This document shows, in pieces, positions 33,902-42,094 of a stretch of 64,000 bases of DNA. The DNA is taken from assembly GCA_013201395.1 (NCBI GenBank), contig JABMJD010000008.1:1-64000 (forward strand). The letters are read 5' to 3'. The translations under genes and the position numbers were made by a program. The notes under the pieces are model-generated. The model saw nothing but the letters and a program-made list of their open reading frames with translations. It searched no databases and was not told the origin of the DNA. Each line of letters starts with the position of its first letter. Position 1 is the first letter of the stretch. The stretch comes from Candidatus Syntrophopropionicum ammoniitolerans. Its GTDB lineage: Bacteria > Bacillota > Desulfotomaculia > Desulfotomaculales > Pelotomaculaceae.

Positions 33902-34186
33902 ATGGCACATAGATATTGTTCCAATCCTGATTATATGAGGCCGCCCGACAGCTATGGCCTTCTAGACAGGATTGTATGCAGTTGCACTGAAGTTGCGAAT
34001 TGTTTGGGGGAAAAATGTTCGTGTTGGCATAATAGCCGTATCAGGGCATTCGAGCGCCTACGTTCCCTTGATGAAGAAAAACAGGAGCACATCTCAAAAA
34101 AATATTACGGTGGTAAACGCCCCTGGGCGGAAGCAGAAATGGAAATGTTGTTGCAAAACTACTGGCAAGGTACACAGAATTTTTAG
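33902..34186 (+). CDS. Small cysteine-rich protein, unknown function
   Basis: A 94-residue protein with clustered Cys and His: RYCSNPD near the N-terminus and VCSCTEVANCLGEKCSCWH in the middle, which could bind a metal. The C-terminal half is helical and charged. I do not recognise the family. ATG 33902 follows GAGGTGAAG by about 6 nt, which supports translation. A small hairpin with T-run follows at 34259. Confidence 0.55.
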   Translation: MAHRYCSNPDYMRPPDSYGLLDRIVCSCTEVANCLGEKCSCWHNSRIRAFERLRSLDEEKQEHISKKYYGGKRPWAEAEMEMLLQNYWQGTQNF

Positions 34187-34258
34187 CGGATGCCGGGGGA
34201 GATTACTGCGAATAGGCGAATACAAAGCAAAAAAGCCGCCATCTTAATCGGGCTGCGC

Positions 34259-34278
34259 CAGGCATATTGCCTGTTTTA
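34259..34278 (+). terminator. Small candidate terminator
   Basis: CAGGCATATTGCCTG followed by TTTT: a 6-bp stem with a three-base loop and a short T-run, about 75 bp after the Cys-rich gene. The stretch 34187-34426 otherwise contains nothing I can name. Confidence 0.4.
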
Positions 34279-34426
34279 TACTAGAGGCCCCGCTACCCTA
34301 GACATGCAGAGGGGAAATAGCCGGCTGTTCTAACCTGTATAGGTGCATGGATTTTCGCAAAGCTCGTGCCTTTTCTATCAACATGCTGACAGCAGCAGAA
34401 AATAGAAACAGGACGGGCTTATCTTT

Positions 34427-34519
34427 ATGCATTTTTACCCTTTTTTAGAACAGGGGTCCTTCACTGCATGGGAAATATTTGATAAGCTTATTGAAAAGAT
34501 ATCTGAGGAGAGGGATTAA
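34427..34519 (+). CDS. Possible 30-residue peptide coupled to the HAD gene
   Basis: ATG 34427 begins a 30-codon frame (MHFYPFLEQGSFTAWEIFDK...) whose stop overlaps the next start as TAATG. GGACGGG lies 9 nt upstream. The residue choice looks protein-like, and the last codons supply the ribosome binding site (GAGGAGAGG) of the HAD gene. It could be a genuine coupled leader peptide or a chance frame. Confidence 0.3.
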   Translation: MHFYPFLEQGSFTAWEIFDKLIEKISEERD

Positions 34520-35232
34520 TGTTTGAGGCCATATTGTTCGATCTTGACGGGACACTGCTGGATGCAGATATGAGTGTCTTTTTTAAACATTATTTTCAGG
34601 CTATGGGGGAATTTGCTGTTGAAAAAGGATTTGGGGATCCGGAACAGCTGGTGAAGCTGGTGGATCGGTGTACCTGGCACATGATCAGGGATCATAGTGG
34701 CGGGAACACTAATATAGGGACCTTCATGGAAAGGTTCCTGGATCAATGGACCTGCACGGAGGAACAAGCAAATGACTTCTTTAATGAGTTCTATGAGGTG
34801 AAATTTCCACTTTTGGAGCAGTATTGCCGGGCTTTTCCGGGGATGAAAGAAATGATGGCCGGGCTGTGCAGACATAAGCAGCAGATTGTTATTGCCACCC
34901 AACCAATTTTCCCTATCCGGCCCATACAATGCCGTCTGAACTGGGCAGAGGTGGGGGATTTCCCCTATGCATTGATCACATCGGGTGAGCACATGCATTA
35001 TTGCAAACCCGCTGTAGAATATTATGCTGAAATTGTGGAGCGAATAGGTGCGAACCCGGCTAATTGTCTGATGGTTGGCAACGATACCGATAGTGATCTG
35101 GCGGCAGGGGAATTGGGGATGAAAACTTTTCTTTTGGAGGAACGGTTGATTGATCAGGGCAACAACTCCTACCGACCCGATTGGCGTGGTAAACTCCCAG
35201 ATCTATATGACTTCATGGAAGAAATCATTTAA
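34519..35232 (+). CDS. HAD superfamily hydrolase
   Basis: A 237-residue HAD phosphatase. Motif I ILFDLDGTLLD gives the nucleophile Asp and acid/base Asp; motif II is VIATQP; motif III has a Lys in HYCKPAVEYY; motif IV is MVGNDTDSDLAAGELGMKTF. A helical cap is inserted after motif I (C1 type), with substrate unknown. GAGGAGAGG lies 8 nt before the ATG. Confidence 0.88.
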   Translation: MFEAILFDLDGTLLDADMSVFFKHYFQAMGEFAVEKGFGDPEQLVKLVDRCTWHMIRDHSGGNTNIGTFMERFLDQWTCTEEQANDFFNEFYEVKFPLLEQYCRAFPGMKEMMAGLCRHKQQIVIATQPIFPIRPIQCRLNWAEVGDFPYALITSGEHMHYCKPAVEYYAEIVERIGANPANCLMVGNDTDSDLAAGELGMKTFLLEERLIDQGNNSYRPDWRGKLPDLYDFMEEII

Positions 35233-35275
35233 CCAAAGCAGTTTAAATTGGCGTGTATGGAAGATGGTGAAGCAT

Positions 35276-35560
35276 ATGGGGGATAAACTGATAACCATTA
35301 GAATACCCGGCGATATTTTGACTGAAATGGACAGCCATGTATTAGAAGGTGATAGAAACAGTTTTATCATAGGTCTTGTTCGTCAGGAACTAGACAGGCT
35401 GAAACGGTTGAAAAAAAAGAAAATCACAGGCAAAAAAAAGGGTGTTTTTGTTGATACCGGCTATCCGGAACTAAAAACTCTTGAGGATATTACCAACTGG
35501 GCCAAAAAAAGAAGAGCGGAGTTTGCGGCTAGTAAGAAGGATTCCCATAGTGAAAAATGA
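35276..35560 (+). CDS. Ribbon-helix-helix DNA-binding protein
   Basis: About 94 residues. The first half is a CopG/Arc-like ribbon-helix-helix: LITIRIPGDILTEMDSHVLEGDRNSFIIGLVRQELDRL. The Lys-rich tail (KRLKKKKITGKKKG) may add DNA contacts, and the end may bind a partner. No toxin gene follows, so this may be an autonomous regulator or an orphan antitoxin. The start is ATG 35276 or ATG 35264. Confidence 0.75.
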   Translation: MGDKLITIRIPGDILTEMDSHVLEGDRNSFIIGLVRQELDRLKRLKKKKITGKKKGVFVDTGYPELKTLEDITNWAKKRRAEFAASKKDSHSEK

Positions 35561-35770
35561 CAAATTTTTTGCAAAATAAAATAATTATTTATCATGCAGA
35601 TAGAGTCGTTTAAGGCCATATTAAGCCCTGGTTTATCTGGACAAGCTATTACCGGATGTATCGCCAATCATGATGCTGGTTAGCAACAATTACGTTTTTT
35701 CCCTCCCCAATTGATCACTCCTGGGGCCATATTTTCACCCTTTACCAGTCCTTGACCCGGCAAAAAAGTA

Positions 35771-35799
35771 TTTACAGGAGGCAACTTGTTTGCTATATT
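35771..35799 (+). promoter_or_regulatory. Sigma-A promoter for the betaine transporter
   Basis: TTTACA (35771-35776), 17 bp, TATATT (35794-35799): five of six matches to each consensus box at ideal spacing. Transcription would begin near 35806, about 45 nt before the binding-protein start. Confidence 0.65.
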
Positions 35800-35813
35800 A
35801 AAGTTGTCTCCTG
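35775..35813. promoter_or_regulatory. Dyad overlapping the transporter promoter (candidate operator)
   Basis: CAGGAGGCAACTT and AAGTTGTCTCCTG are inverted copies (12 of 13 bp plus one G:T) separated by 13 bp. They flank the -10 box, with the left arm touching the -35 box and the right arm covering the start point. This layout fits a repressor operator; as RNA the right arm would be transcribed alone, so an attenuator is less likely. Confidence 0.5.
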
Positions 35814-35850
35814 GCGCATTTTGTTAATTATTGTTATTGGGGGGAGTTTG

Positions 35851-36732
35851 TTGATCAAGAGTAAAAGGTTCGTATTTTTGTTGGTAATAATCTTAAGTTC
35901 AGTGCTGGTAATCACCGGATGTGGGACTGATAGTGATCCTGTAGGAGGTACAGATGGAAAAATTAAAGTCTCCATCGGGAAGGTGCCTTATCCGGATATG
36001 TGGCCGGCGGCTTACATTATGAGAGATGTTGCGGCAGAACTGGGTCATGAAACAGAGATTGTCGAGGCTGATATGGGGCTAATGTATCAGGGATTGGCTC
36101 AGGGCAGCATCACTGTTTTCCCTGACGTCTGTCTGCCCTTTTTGCACCAGTCCTATGTAGATAAGTATGAGGGTCAATTTGAGGTAGTGGGGAAGGTTTA
36201 TGAGGATGCACCCAGTGGTTTCACAGTGCCCACATATGTTGATATTGACACTATTGACGAATTAAAAGGGCGTGCAGGGGATTTTGGCGGCCGTGTTGTG
36301 GGTATAGAACCAAGTGCCGGCATTATGATCCAGGCTATAGAGGCCATGGAGGCTTATGGGCTAGATGGATATGAATTGTTGGAGGGTAGTACACCGGCTA
36401 TGCTGGCGGATGTTAAAAATGCTACCAGTAATGAAAATCCCATACTCTTTTTATCCTGGCGTCCACACCCCATGTGGGTAGACTATGATCTGAAAATACT
36501 AGAGGATTCAAAGGGTATCTGGCATCCCTATGATTGCCGAACCGGCGTAAATAATAATCTAAAAGAAGATGCTCCGGAGTTGTATAATTTTATTCAAGGG
36601 TTCGGTATCTCTCTAGAGGATATTGAAAAAATGCTCGTAAAAATGGAGGTTGACGGGATGGACCCGGAGGCCCTGGCCAAAGATTGGATTGAACAAAACC
36701 GGGCTTTGGTTGATGAACTGATTGGCAAATAA
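35851..36732 (+). CDS. opuAC: Glycine betaine/proline ABC transporter, substrate-binding lipoprotein
   Basis: A lipoprotein of about 293 residues: signal peptide KRFVFLLVIILSSVLVITGC with lipobox ITGC, then an OpuAC/ProX-type periplasmic-binding fold. Conserved parts include GKVPYPDMWPAAYIMRDV, DMGLMYQGLAQGSITVFPDV and ILFLSWRPHPMWVDYDL; the Trp residues probably form the aromatic cage for the quaternary amine. TTG 35851 (or 35848) lies right after GGGGGGAG. The ORF track start at 35752 lies upstream of the promoter and is wrong. First gene of a three-gene transporter for osmoprotectants or related substrates. Confidence 0.85.
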   Translation: MIKSKRFVFLLVIILSSVLVITGCGTDSDPVGGTDGKIKVSIGKVPYPDMWPAAYIMRDVAAELGHETEIVEADMGLMYQGLAQGSITVFPDVCLPFLHQSYVDKYEGQFEVVGKVYEDAPSGFTVPTYVDIDTIDELKGRAGDFGGRVVGIEPSAGIMIQAIEAMEAYGLDGYELLEGSTPAMLADVKNATSNENPILFLSWRPHPMWVDYDLKILEDSKGIWHPYDCRTGVNNNLKEDAPELYNFIQGFGISLEDIEKMLVKMEVDGMDPEALAKDWIEQNRALVDELIGK

Positions 36733-36843
36733 TTTGTTGTTTACAGGAATTTAGATAAAACTTCATAACACTATTATTTGCAGTTAGTTGGGCAACATGT
36801 TGAAGGAGACATGCCTGGAAGTGAGTTGTTATTTAGCTTATCG

Positions 36844-36876
36844 ATTGGGTATTGAACAAATTGTTCAATACCCAAT
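36844..36876. promoter_or_regulatory. 33-bp palindrome between opuAC and opuAA
   Basis: ATTGGGTATTGAACAA, a central A, then TTGTTCAATACCCAAT: a perfect 16-bp inverted repeat followed by TTTTATC, 12 bp before the next start. It could act as a weak terminator or RNA stabiliser that lets the binding protein be made in excess over the ATPase and permease, or as an operator. Confidence 0.65.
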
Positions 36877-36888
36877 TTTATCGGGGGG

Positions 36889-38115
36889 TTGTTAAAAATA
36901 GAAAGCAAGGAAATAAAAAATAAGATAGAAATAAAAAATTTGTATAAAATTTTTGGCGTATATCCGGAAAGGGCAGTTAAGCTGCTCCAGGATAACAAAA
37001 ACAAAGATGAAATCCTATCTGGAACAAAAAACGTCGTGGGGCTAAATGATGTGTCTCTTTCCATTAGATCCGGTGAAACTTTTGTGGTTATGGGTCTATC
37101 GGGCAGCGGCAAATCAACCCTGGCCAGATGCATAAATAGACTGATTGAGCCCACATCGGGAGAGATATATATCGACGGTGAAAATATTACGGCTATGTCT
37201 TATAAAGAACTACTACAGGTGCGGCGCAATAAAATCGGCATGGTTTTTCAAAGCTTTGCCCTGTTTCCTCATTTAAACCTGTTGGACAATGTAGCCTATG
37301 GTCTAAAGGTGCAGGGTGTGCCTGTGGCCAAAAGACATGAACGAGCCTTTCATTCCCTCCAGGGGGTCGGCTTGAGCGGTTGGGAAAAATACTATCCGGA
37401 ACAGTTGAGTGGGGGAATGCGCCAGCGAGTAGGACTGGCCAGGGCCCTGGCCAATGATCCCGGTATTCTATTAATGGATGAAGCCTTCAGTGCTTTGGAT
37501 CCCTTGATTAGACAGGACATGCAGGATGAATTGATGAATTTACAGGACAAAATGAACAAAACTATCGTGTTTATTACCCATGACCTAAATGAGGCGCTAA
37601 AGTTGGGGGATCGTATCGCTTTAATGAAAGATGGGGAAATTAACCAGGTTGGTACCCCGGAGGAGATTTTGGTCTCACCGGCTACAGAATATGTGGCCCG
37701 TTTCGTTGAAGGTGTAGACAAAACAAAGGTATTTACAGCCGCCCACGTCATGAAAAGACCGCAGCCATTGGTATATGCTAAGGACGGACCCCGGGTGGCA
37801 CTGCATAAAATGAAGAAGGCCGGCATATCAAGTATATTTGTCGTTGGCAGAGGGAAAAAGGTGCAGGGGTTGTTGTATGCCGATCAGGCAGCGGCAGCGC
37901 TGCGGGAAGGGCAGGACACGGTGATCCCCTATTTAGATATTGGTTATCCCAAGGTAGCACCGGAAACCTGCATTAGTGATATGTTTGACATGATGGCGTC
38001 TGCTAATGGTCCGGTAGCTGTTACCTCGCCGGAGGACGAGTTGCTGGGCATTATCGTCCGTGGGGCAATTTTTGCCGGACTGTCAGGAGGTGAGTCTCCC
38101 TATGCCGGAATTTAG
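36889..38115 (+). CDS. opuAA: Glycine betaine/proline ABC transporter, ATPase with CBS domains
   Basis: A 408-residue ATPase. Walker A GLSGSGKST, the Q-loop FQSFALFPHLN, signature LSGGMRQRVGLARALA and Walker B GILLMDEAFSALDP are all present. The N-terminal YKIFGVYPERAVKLL element and C-terminal tandem CBS region (about 285-400) are typical of OpuA/ProV, where CBS domains sense ionic strength. TTG start behind CGGGGGG. Confidence 0.93.
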   Translation: MLKIESKEIKNKIEIKNLYKIFGVYPERAVKLLQDNKNKDEILSGTKNVVGLNDVSLSIRSGETFVVMGLSGSGKSTLARCINRLIEPTSGEIYIDGENITAMSYKELLQVRRNKIGMVFQSFALFPHLNLLDNVAYGLKVQGVPVAKRHERAFHSLQGVGLSGWEKYYPEQLSGGMRQRVGLARALANDPGILLMDEAFSALDPLIRQDMQDELMNLQDKMNKTIVFITHDLNEALKLGDRIALMKDGEINQVGTPEEILVSPATEYVARFVEGVDKTKVFTAAHVMKRPQPLVYAKDGPRVALHKMKKAGISSIFVVGRGKKVQGLLYADQAAAALREGQDTVIPYLDIGYPKVAPETCISDMFDMMASANGPVAVTSPEDELLGIIVRGAIFAGLSGGESPYAGI

Positions 38116-38971
38116 AATACCTCTGGGGGATGTAACTAACGATATATTTGATCAATTAATTACAGTGATTGCCCCTGTTACCAATGGGATCAGCAGTAGT
38201 TTGGAAACCTTTTTGAAATGGAACGAAGCATTTCTTCTGATGTGGCCGCCATTGCTGATTGTGGCAGTGCTGGGGCTGCTGGTATGGTTTTTTGTAGATA
38301 AAAAACTCAGCTTGTTTATCGTCTTCAGTTTGATTTTTATGCTGGGTCTTAACCTTTGGGATCAAACAATGAGCACTGTGGGGCTGGTTATTGCCGGCAC
38401 CTTGTTATCACTTTTGTTCGGGATCCCACTGGGGATTTTGGCCTCCCAAAACGACACGACGGAAAAAATAATCAGTCCCATTTTGGATCTGATGCAGACC
38501 ATGCCCAGTTTTGTGTATCTAATACCGGCGGTGATCTTTTTTGGACTGGGCAAGGTGGCTGCCCTGGCAGCTATTTTAATTTTCGCCCTTCCACCGGCCA
38601 TCCGTTTGACTAATCTAGGGATTCGGCAGGTTCCCGCAGAAATGGTAGAAGCCGCCAGTGCATTTGGATCCACCAGGTTACAAATTTTAAAAGAGGTGCA
38701 GTTACCCCTGGCCATGCCGACCATAATGACGGGAGTAAACCAATGTATTATGATGTCTCTTTCTATGTCCGTTATTGCTGCTATGATTGGTGCCGGTGGT
38801 TTGGGTCGTGAGGTGCTTACCGCCATGCAGACTGTGGACATTGGACTGGGGATGGAAGGTGGGCTGGGCATAGTTGTGGTAGCGATTATTATGGACCGGG
38901 TATCCCAGAAGCTGGCCAGGCGCAGTCAGAAGGGGGAAGAAATTGCCGGTAGTGGGGCAGGCAGTAAATAA
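38102..38971 (+). CDS. opuAB: Glycine betaine/proline ABC transporter, permease
   Basis: About 289 residues with six or more membrane helices and the BPD_transp_1 coupling loop (EMVEAASAFGSTRLQILKEVQLPLAMPTIMTGVNQCIMMSLSM). ATG 38102 follows AGGAGGTGA by 8 nt and overlaps opuAA by 14 bp; the ORF track start at 38060 is too early. Completes the transporter. Confidence 0.93.
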   Translation: MPEFRIPLGDVTNDIFDQLITVIAPVTNGISSSLETFLKWNEAFLLMWPPLLIVAVLGLLVWFFVDKKLSLFIVFSLIFMLGLNLWDQTMSTVGLVIAGTLLSLLFGIPLGILASQNDTTEKIISPILDLMQTMPSFVYLIPAVIFFGLGKVAALAAILIFALPPAIRLTNLGIRQVPAEMVEAASAFGSTRLQILKEVQLPLAMPTIMTGVNQCIMMSLSMSVIAAMIGAGGLGREVLTAMQTVDIGLGMEGGLGIVVVAIIMDRVSQKLARRSQKGEEIAGSGAGSK

Positions 38972-39016
38972 TAATAGAAAAGGCCTATCAGATGACAGCA
39001 GGGTATTTGCAGGCTC

Positions 39017-40207
39017 CTACACCAAATACATGTAAGCCACGTGACCAAAATGGGGAATGGGACTGCTTTCTTTGGTCAGTACCCAGAGCACGGGGTAGTG
39101 GGGCGGTTCTTCAGGCAGGGTTGCATCCCCGTCAGTAAGAAAAACCATCAGGGAAGGGGTAATGTTGCGTTTTTCGATTTCCTGGAACAAGGGCTGGAAG
39201 TTTGTCCCGCCACAACCCTTGAACTGCATGGGGATATTGTCCGGGTCGAGCTCCTGGAAGAGTTGGACGGCGGTGTCACAATGAGCAATGTAGCCCTTGA
39301 ACTCCGGGTAGGAGTGGACAATGTTGACCATTTCGGTGATGAACTGCTTGTAAAAACGCCAAACTGAACCTGAGGTATCAATGGCCACAACTACATCTTC
39401 CAGACCTTCACTGCCAAACTCCGGTAGGAACACGTAATCAAAGCGCCTGTCCGGGGGGATGAAGGTGTAGTCCGAACGGGTGGGCTGGACAAAGGAGGCC
39501 AGGGCTTCCTGCCAGTCTAATTTGGGGTAGAGGATATTCTCAATTATTTGGATCATACCGGCGGGAAGGAACCCTCTTTGTTGGGCATCCTGAGCCGCCT
39601 GGGCTGTGCGCATCTTCCAGGTTAGTGCATCTGCGTCGGCGTTGCTGGGCTGTTCCGGCCCACTCTTATTTTTGTCCCACTGGGAATGGTCATCCAGCAG
39701 CTTGCCTGCCGGCTTTTCTTTTTTTTTCTGCCGGTATTTGTCCGGGCTGCTCTGGGGGGCGACATTGCCTGCCCCATCCCGGGATTCGGGGGGCAGTTCC
39801 TGGAGCAGGATGTTGTACACGGCATCTGCCGACATATCTTTAAAGCGGTCGGAGACGAATACACCCGGGGGCAGCTGCAGTCCTTGTTCTTTGACGATTA
39901 AGTTAACGACATAGTCACAGGCCATATCCCAAAGGCCTTTGTCCCGGGTACCCCGCCGCCAGATGTGCTGCAGGGCGGCGTGCATTACCTCATGGGTCAG
40001 AGCGCCCATCAGCATGGGAATACCACCGCTGTTGAATAGGCCCTGGATAAAATCATGATGATAAATGAGATCAAAACCCTCTGTCCGCATAGTTGGTGTA
40101 GAGGGGTTTTCTTTAGGTTGCAGGAAAAGGGCCAGAGAGCCGAAAAAGGGATACTTCATCAGCATCCGGGCCCTGGCTTTGCTAATTAAATAATGAGCGT
40201 CCGGCAC
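39017..40207 (-). CDS. VWA-like putative metallopeptidase (DUF2201 family)
   Basis: A 396-residue protein. The N-terminal part has a zinc motif ALTHEVMHAALQHIWRR (HExxH). A central low-complexity Lys/Pro/Asn-rich linker (about 160-190) follows. The C-terminal third is a von Willebrand A-like domain with DTSGS metal site (VVAIDTSGSVWRF) and a later FLTDGDATL. Last gene of a three-gene operon after a MoxR-type ATPase. GTG start 7 nt after AGGAGGTG. Such AAA+/VWA pairs often act together as chaperone-like machines; substrate unknown. Confidence 0.85.
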   Translation of the reverse strand: MPDAHYLISKARARMLMKYPFFGSLALFLQPKENPSTPTMRTEGFDLIYHHDFIQGLFNSGGIPMLMGALTHEVMHAALQHIWRRGTRDKGLWDMACDYVVNLIVKEQGLQLPPGVFVSDRFKDMSADAVYNILLQELPPESRDGAGNVAPQSSPDKYRQKKKEKPAGKLLDDHSQWDKNKSGPEQPSNADADALTWKMRTAQAAQDAQQRGFLPAGMIQIIENILYPKLDWQEALASFVQPTRSDYTFIPPDRRFDYVFLPEFGSEGLEDVVVAIDTSGSVWRFYKQFITEMVNIVHSYPEFKGYIAHCDTAVQLFQELDPDNIPMQFKGCGGTNFQPLFQEIEKRNITPSLMVFLTDGDATLPEEPPHYPVLWVLTKESSPIPHFGHVAYMYLV

Positions 40208-40227
40208 CGGCGTGCACCTCCTGATTG

Positions 40228-41259
40228 CTAATCTGCCCCGACCAATACATCTGCATTTTTGGCCAACCAGTGGCGAAATTCCGGCAGCATAACCAGATCT
40301 GTTCTCAGACCCGCTTTTACAGCATCATTGATGGCCAACACCTGGTACTCAATCATCAATTTGCAGACAAAGGCAAAGAAGTTACCCAGGCGGATCTCAG
40401 TTTTATTGTTGGATAGGCTGCTGACCAGGGCGCCAATACAGGCGTAAATCATATCAGGTGAATCCGGGACCATTTTTGTCCTACCGTCCAGGATTTCATC
40501 TGCGTCGGGTATTTGATCCAACATCCGGCAGAAGGCGGTAAATTCTGTGGCGGGGCCTTCTCCTACTGCACCGCAGATAGCTGGGAAAGCCTTGTCCGCC
40601 TGACCATAGGAGGGCAGGATTTTATGGACAAATTCCCAGCTGCGCGGGCTGGGGAAGGCTTTGATTTCCGCGGCCTGGCTGGGCAACCGGTAAAGCAGTT
40701 CCGGCCGAAAGTTCAAAAAGCTAATCACCCGGTGGTCAATCTGGTTGGGGATGGCCCAAAGCTTCCAATCGTCTACCGAGCTGGTCACTTCAAAATGAAT
40801 CATCCTGTTGGCCAGTGCTGCAGGCATCTGGTTGACTACGCCTTTATCCTGAGCCCTGTTACCCGCCGCCACCTGGCGCCACCCTTCCGGCAGGGTGTAT
40901 TCCCCTACACGCCGATCCAGGATCAACTGGTAGGCAGCAGCCTGGACAGCTCGTGGTGCGGAAGTAATCTCATCATAAAGGATGATCCCCTCGGTGCCGT
41001 CACGCCTGACATGGGGCAGGAAGGAGGGGGTGAGCCAGTCTGCCTGCCGGGTCATCCTGTTGGGATAGGGGATACCGCGCAGGTCAATGGGATTCAAAAG
41101 CAAGAGCCGCAGGTCGAGGAAACCCCAGTCCTTTTCTGCAGTTATTTGCTGCACAATGCTGGATTTGCCTACTCCGGGAGGGCCCCACAGCATCACAGTA
41201 GGGACCTCCGGATCGGCCAAAAGGATTTTAAGGTGTTCTTTCGCTTCAGTTGCAAACAT
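40228..41259 (-). CDS. MoxR-like AAA+ ATPase
   Basis: A 343-residue AAA+ protein. Walker A is LWGPPGVGKSSIVQQI, Walker B GIILYDEITSAP, sensor 1 VAAGNRAQD, and an arginine finger region follows in MPAALANRMIHFEV. The C-terminal lid is helical. ATG 41259 follows AGGAGTGG. It ends 20 bp before the VWA/HExxH gene, so the two are surely co-expressed and likely form a working pair. Confidence 0.9.
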   Translation of the reverse strand: MFATEAKEHLKILLADPEVPTVMLWGPPGVGKSSIVQQITAEKDWGFLDLRLLLLNPIDLRGIPYPNRMTRQADWLTPSFLPHVRRDGTEGIILYDEITSAPRAVQAAAYQLILDRRVGEYTLPEGWRQVAAGNRAQDKGVVNQMPAALANRMIHFEVTSSVDDWKLWAIPNQIDHRVISFLNFRPELLYRLPSQAAEIKAFPSPRSWEFVHKILPSYGQADKAFPAICGAVGEGPATEFTAFCRMLDQIPDADEILDGRTKMVPDSPDMIYACIGALVSSLSNNKTEIRLGNFFAFVCKLMIEYQVLAINDAVKAGLRTDLVMLPEFRHWLAKNADVLVGAD

Positions 41260-41296
41260 AATACAGCCACTCCTAAAACTTATCAGTCTAATTAAA

Positions 41297-41848
41297 TCAA
41301 CGGCCCGTGAGCATGGTCAGGGCGTCGTGTAAATGGGCAATCTTCTTTTTGCTGGCGTCGTCGGGGGCATTTTGGCCTTTTTTTATGACCGCATAACCAC
41401 CATTAAAGAGGATTAATAGTTCGCAGTATTCCAGGTCGTCAAATATAGTCACGGGAAATTGTTTGGGGACTGCACGCTGGCTGGTTGCTATTATCCCCCA
41501 GAGGAGCAAAACCTCCTCTTCCTCCCATTGATCCTTGGCCCAGGGGTTATCAAGCTCCGGGTTGTCATAATATAGGCCGCGTACATTCTTACCGAAGGTA
41601 CCATGTGACAGCATAAAGCCCGGTGTTCCTGCGGCCCCGGCAGTTTCGTGGATAGCCAGATCCACCCGTGGATCACCATATACAATGTCCTGTCCTACTA
41701 CCAGATCATAGAGGCCATTGCGACACCGGTTGGTAATTGTGCCGTTGACATCATAAACACGGCAGGAAATCCGATCGGTAATGGTAAGAGATGCCTTGAG
41801 GTTAGCCAGGTTCTCAATATAGACAGCCGGGTAATTATAAACAGGCAT
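41297..41848 (-). CDS. Hypothetical protein, first gene of the AAA+/VWA operon
   Basis: A 183-residue soluble protein (MPVYNYPAVYIENLANLKAS). I do not recognise a family. ATG 41848 follows AGGTGATTC; the ORF track start at 41911 lacks a site. It lies 37 bp before the AAA+ gene, so it is probably a partner or substrate adapter of that ATPase. Acidic WEEEEVLLLW segment near residue 110. Confidence 0.7.
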   Translation of the reverse strand: MPVYNYPAVYIENLANLKASLTITDRISCRVYDVNGTITNRCRNGLYDLVVGQDIVYGDPRVDLAIHETAGAAGTPGFMLSHGTFGKNVRGLYYDNPELDNPWAKDQWEEEEVLLLWGIIATSQRAVPKQFPVTIFDDLEYCELLILFNGGYAVIKKGQNAPDDASKKKIAHLHDALTMLTGR

Positions 41849-42018
41849 GGTAGAATCACCTAATAATGATCTTTTTGGGAAAAATATTGCCTTATAAGGT
41901 CTTTTATACATTATATTAAAAAACCCTGCTAGTTCATGAAAAAAGTATCCCGGGACAAGGTGGATTAAACCAGGCTTGCCTCACGCCAAATGTAGGGTTT
42001 TATGTCATAGTTATATAG

Positions 42019-42026
42019 GCCGATAA
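42019..42026 (+). promoter_or_regulatory. Perfect sigma-28 -10 motif upstream of menA (uncertain)
   Basis: GCCGATAA matches the sigma-28 -10 consensus in all eight positions, but the expected TAAA at 15-16 bp upstream is replaced by TTAT/TTTA. It may be a weak promoter or chance. Confidence 0.25.
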
Positions 42027-42094
42027 AGAAGGTTTATGGGATAAAAAACACGAATAACTAGGATAATGGGATATGCAAAACAGGGGACTTACTC

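Noticed and set aside
34187-34426. Riboswitch upstream of the HAD gene
   Set aside because: Several short stems are possible, but no conserved core of any riboswitch class known to me was found.
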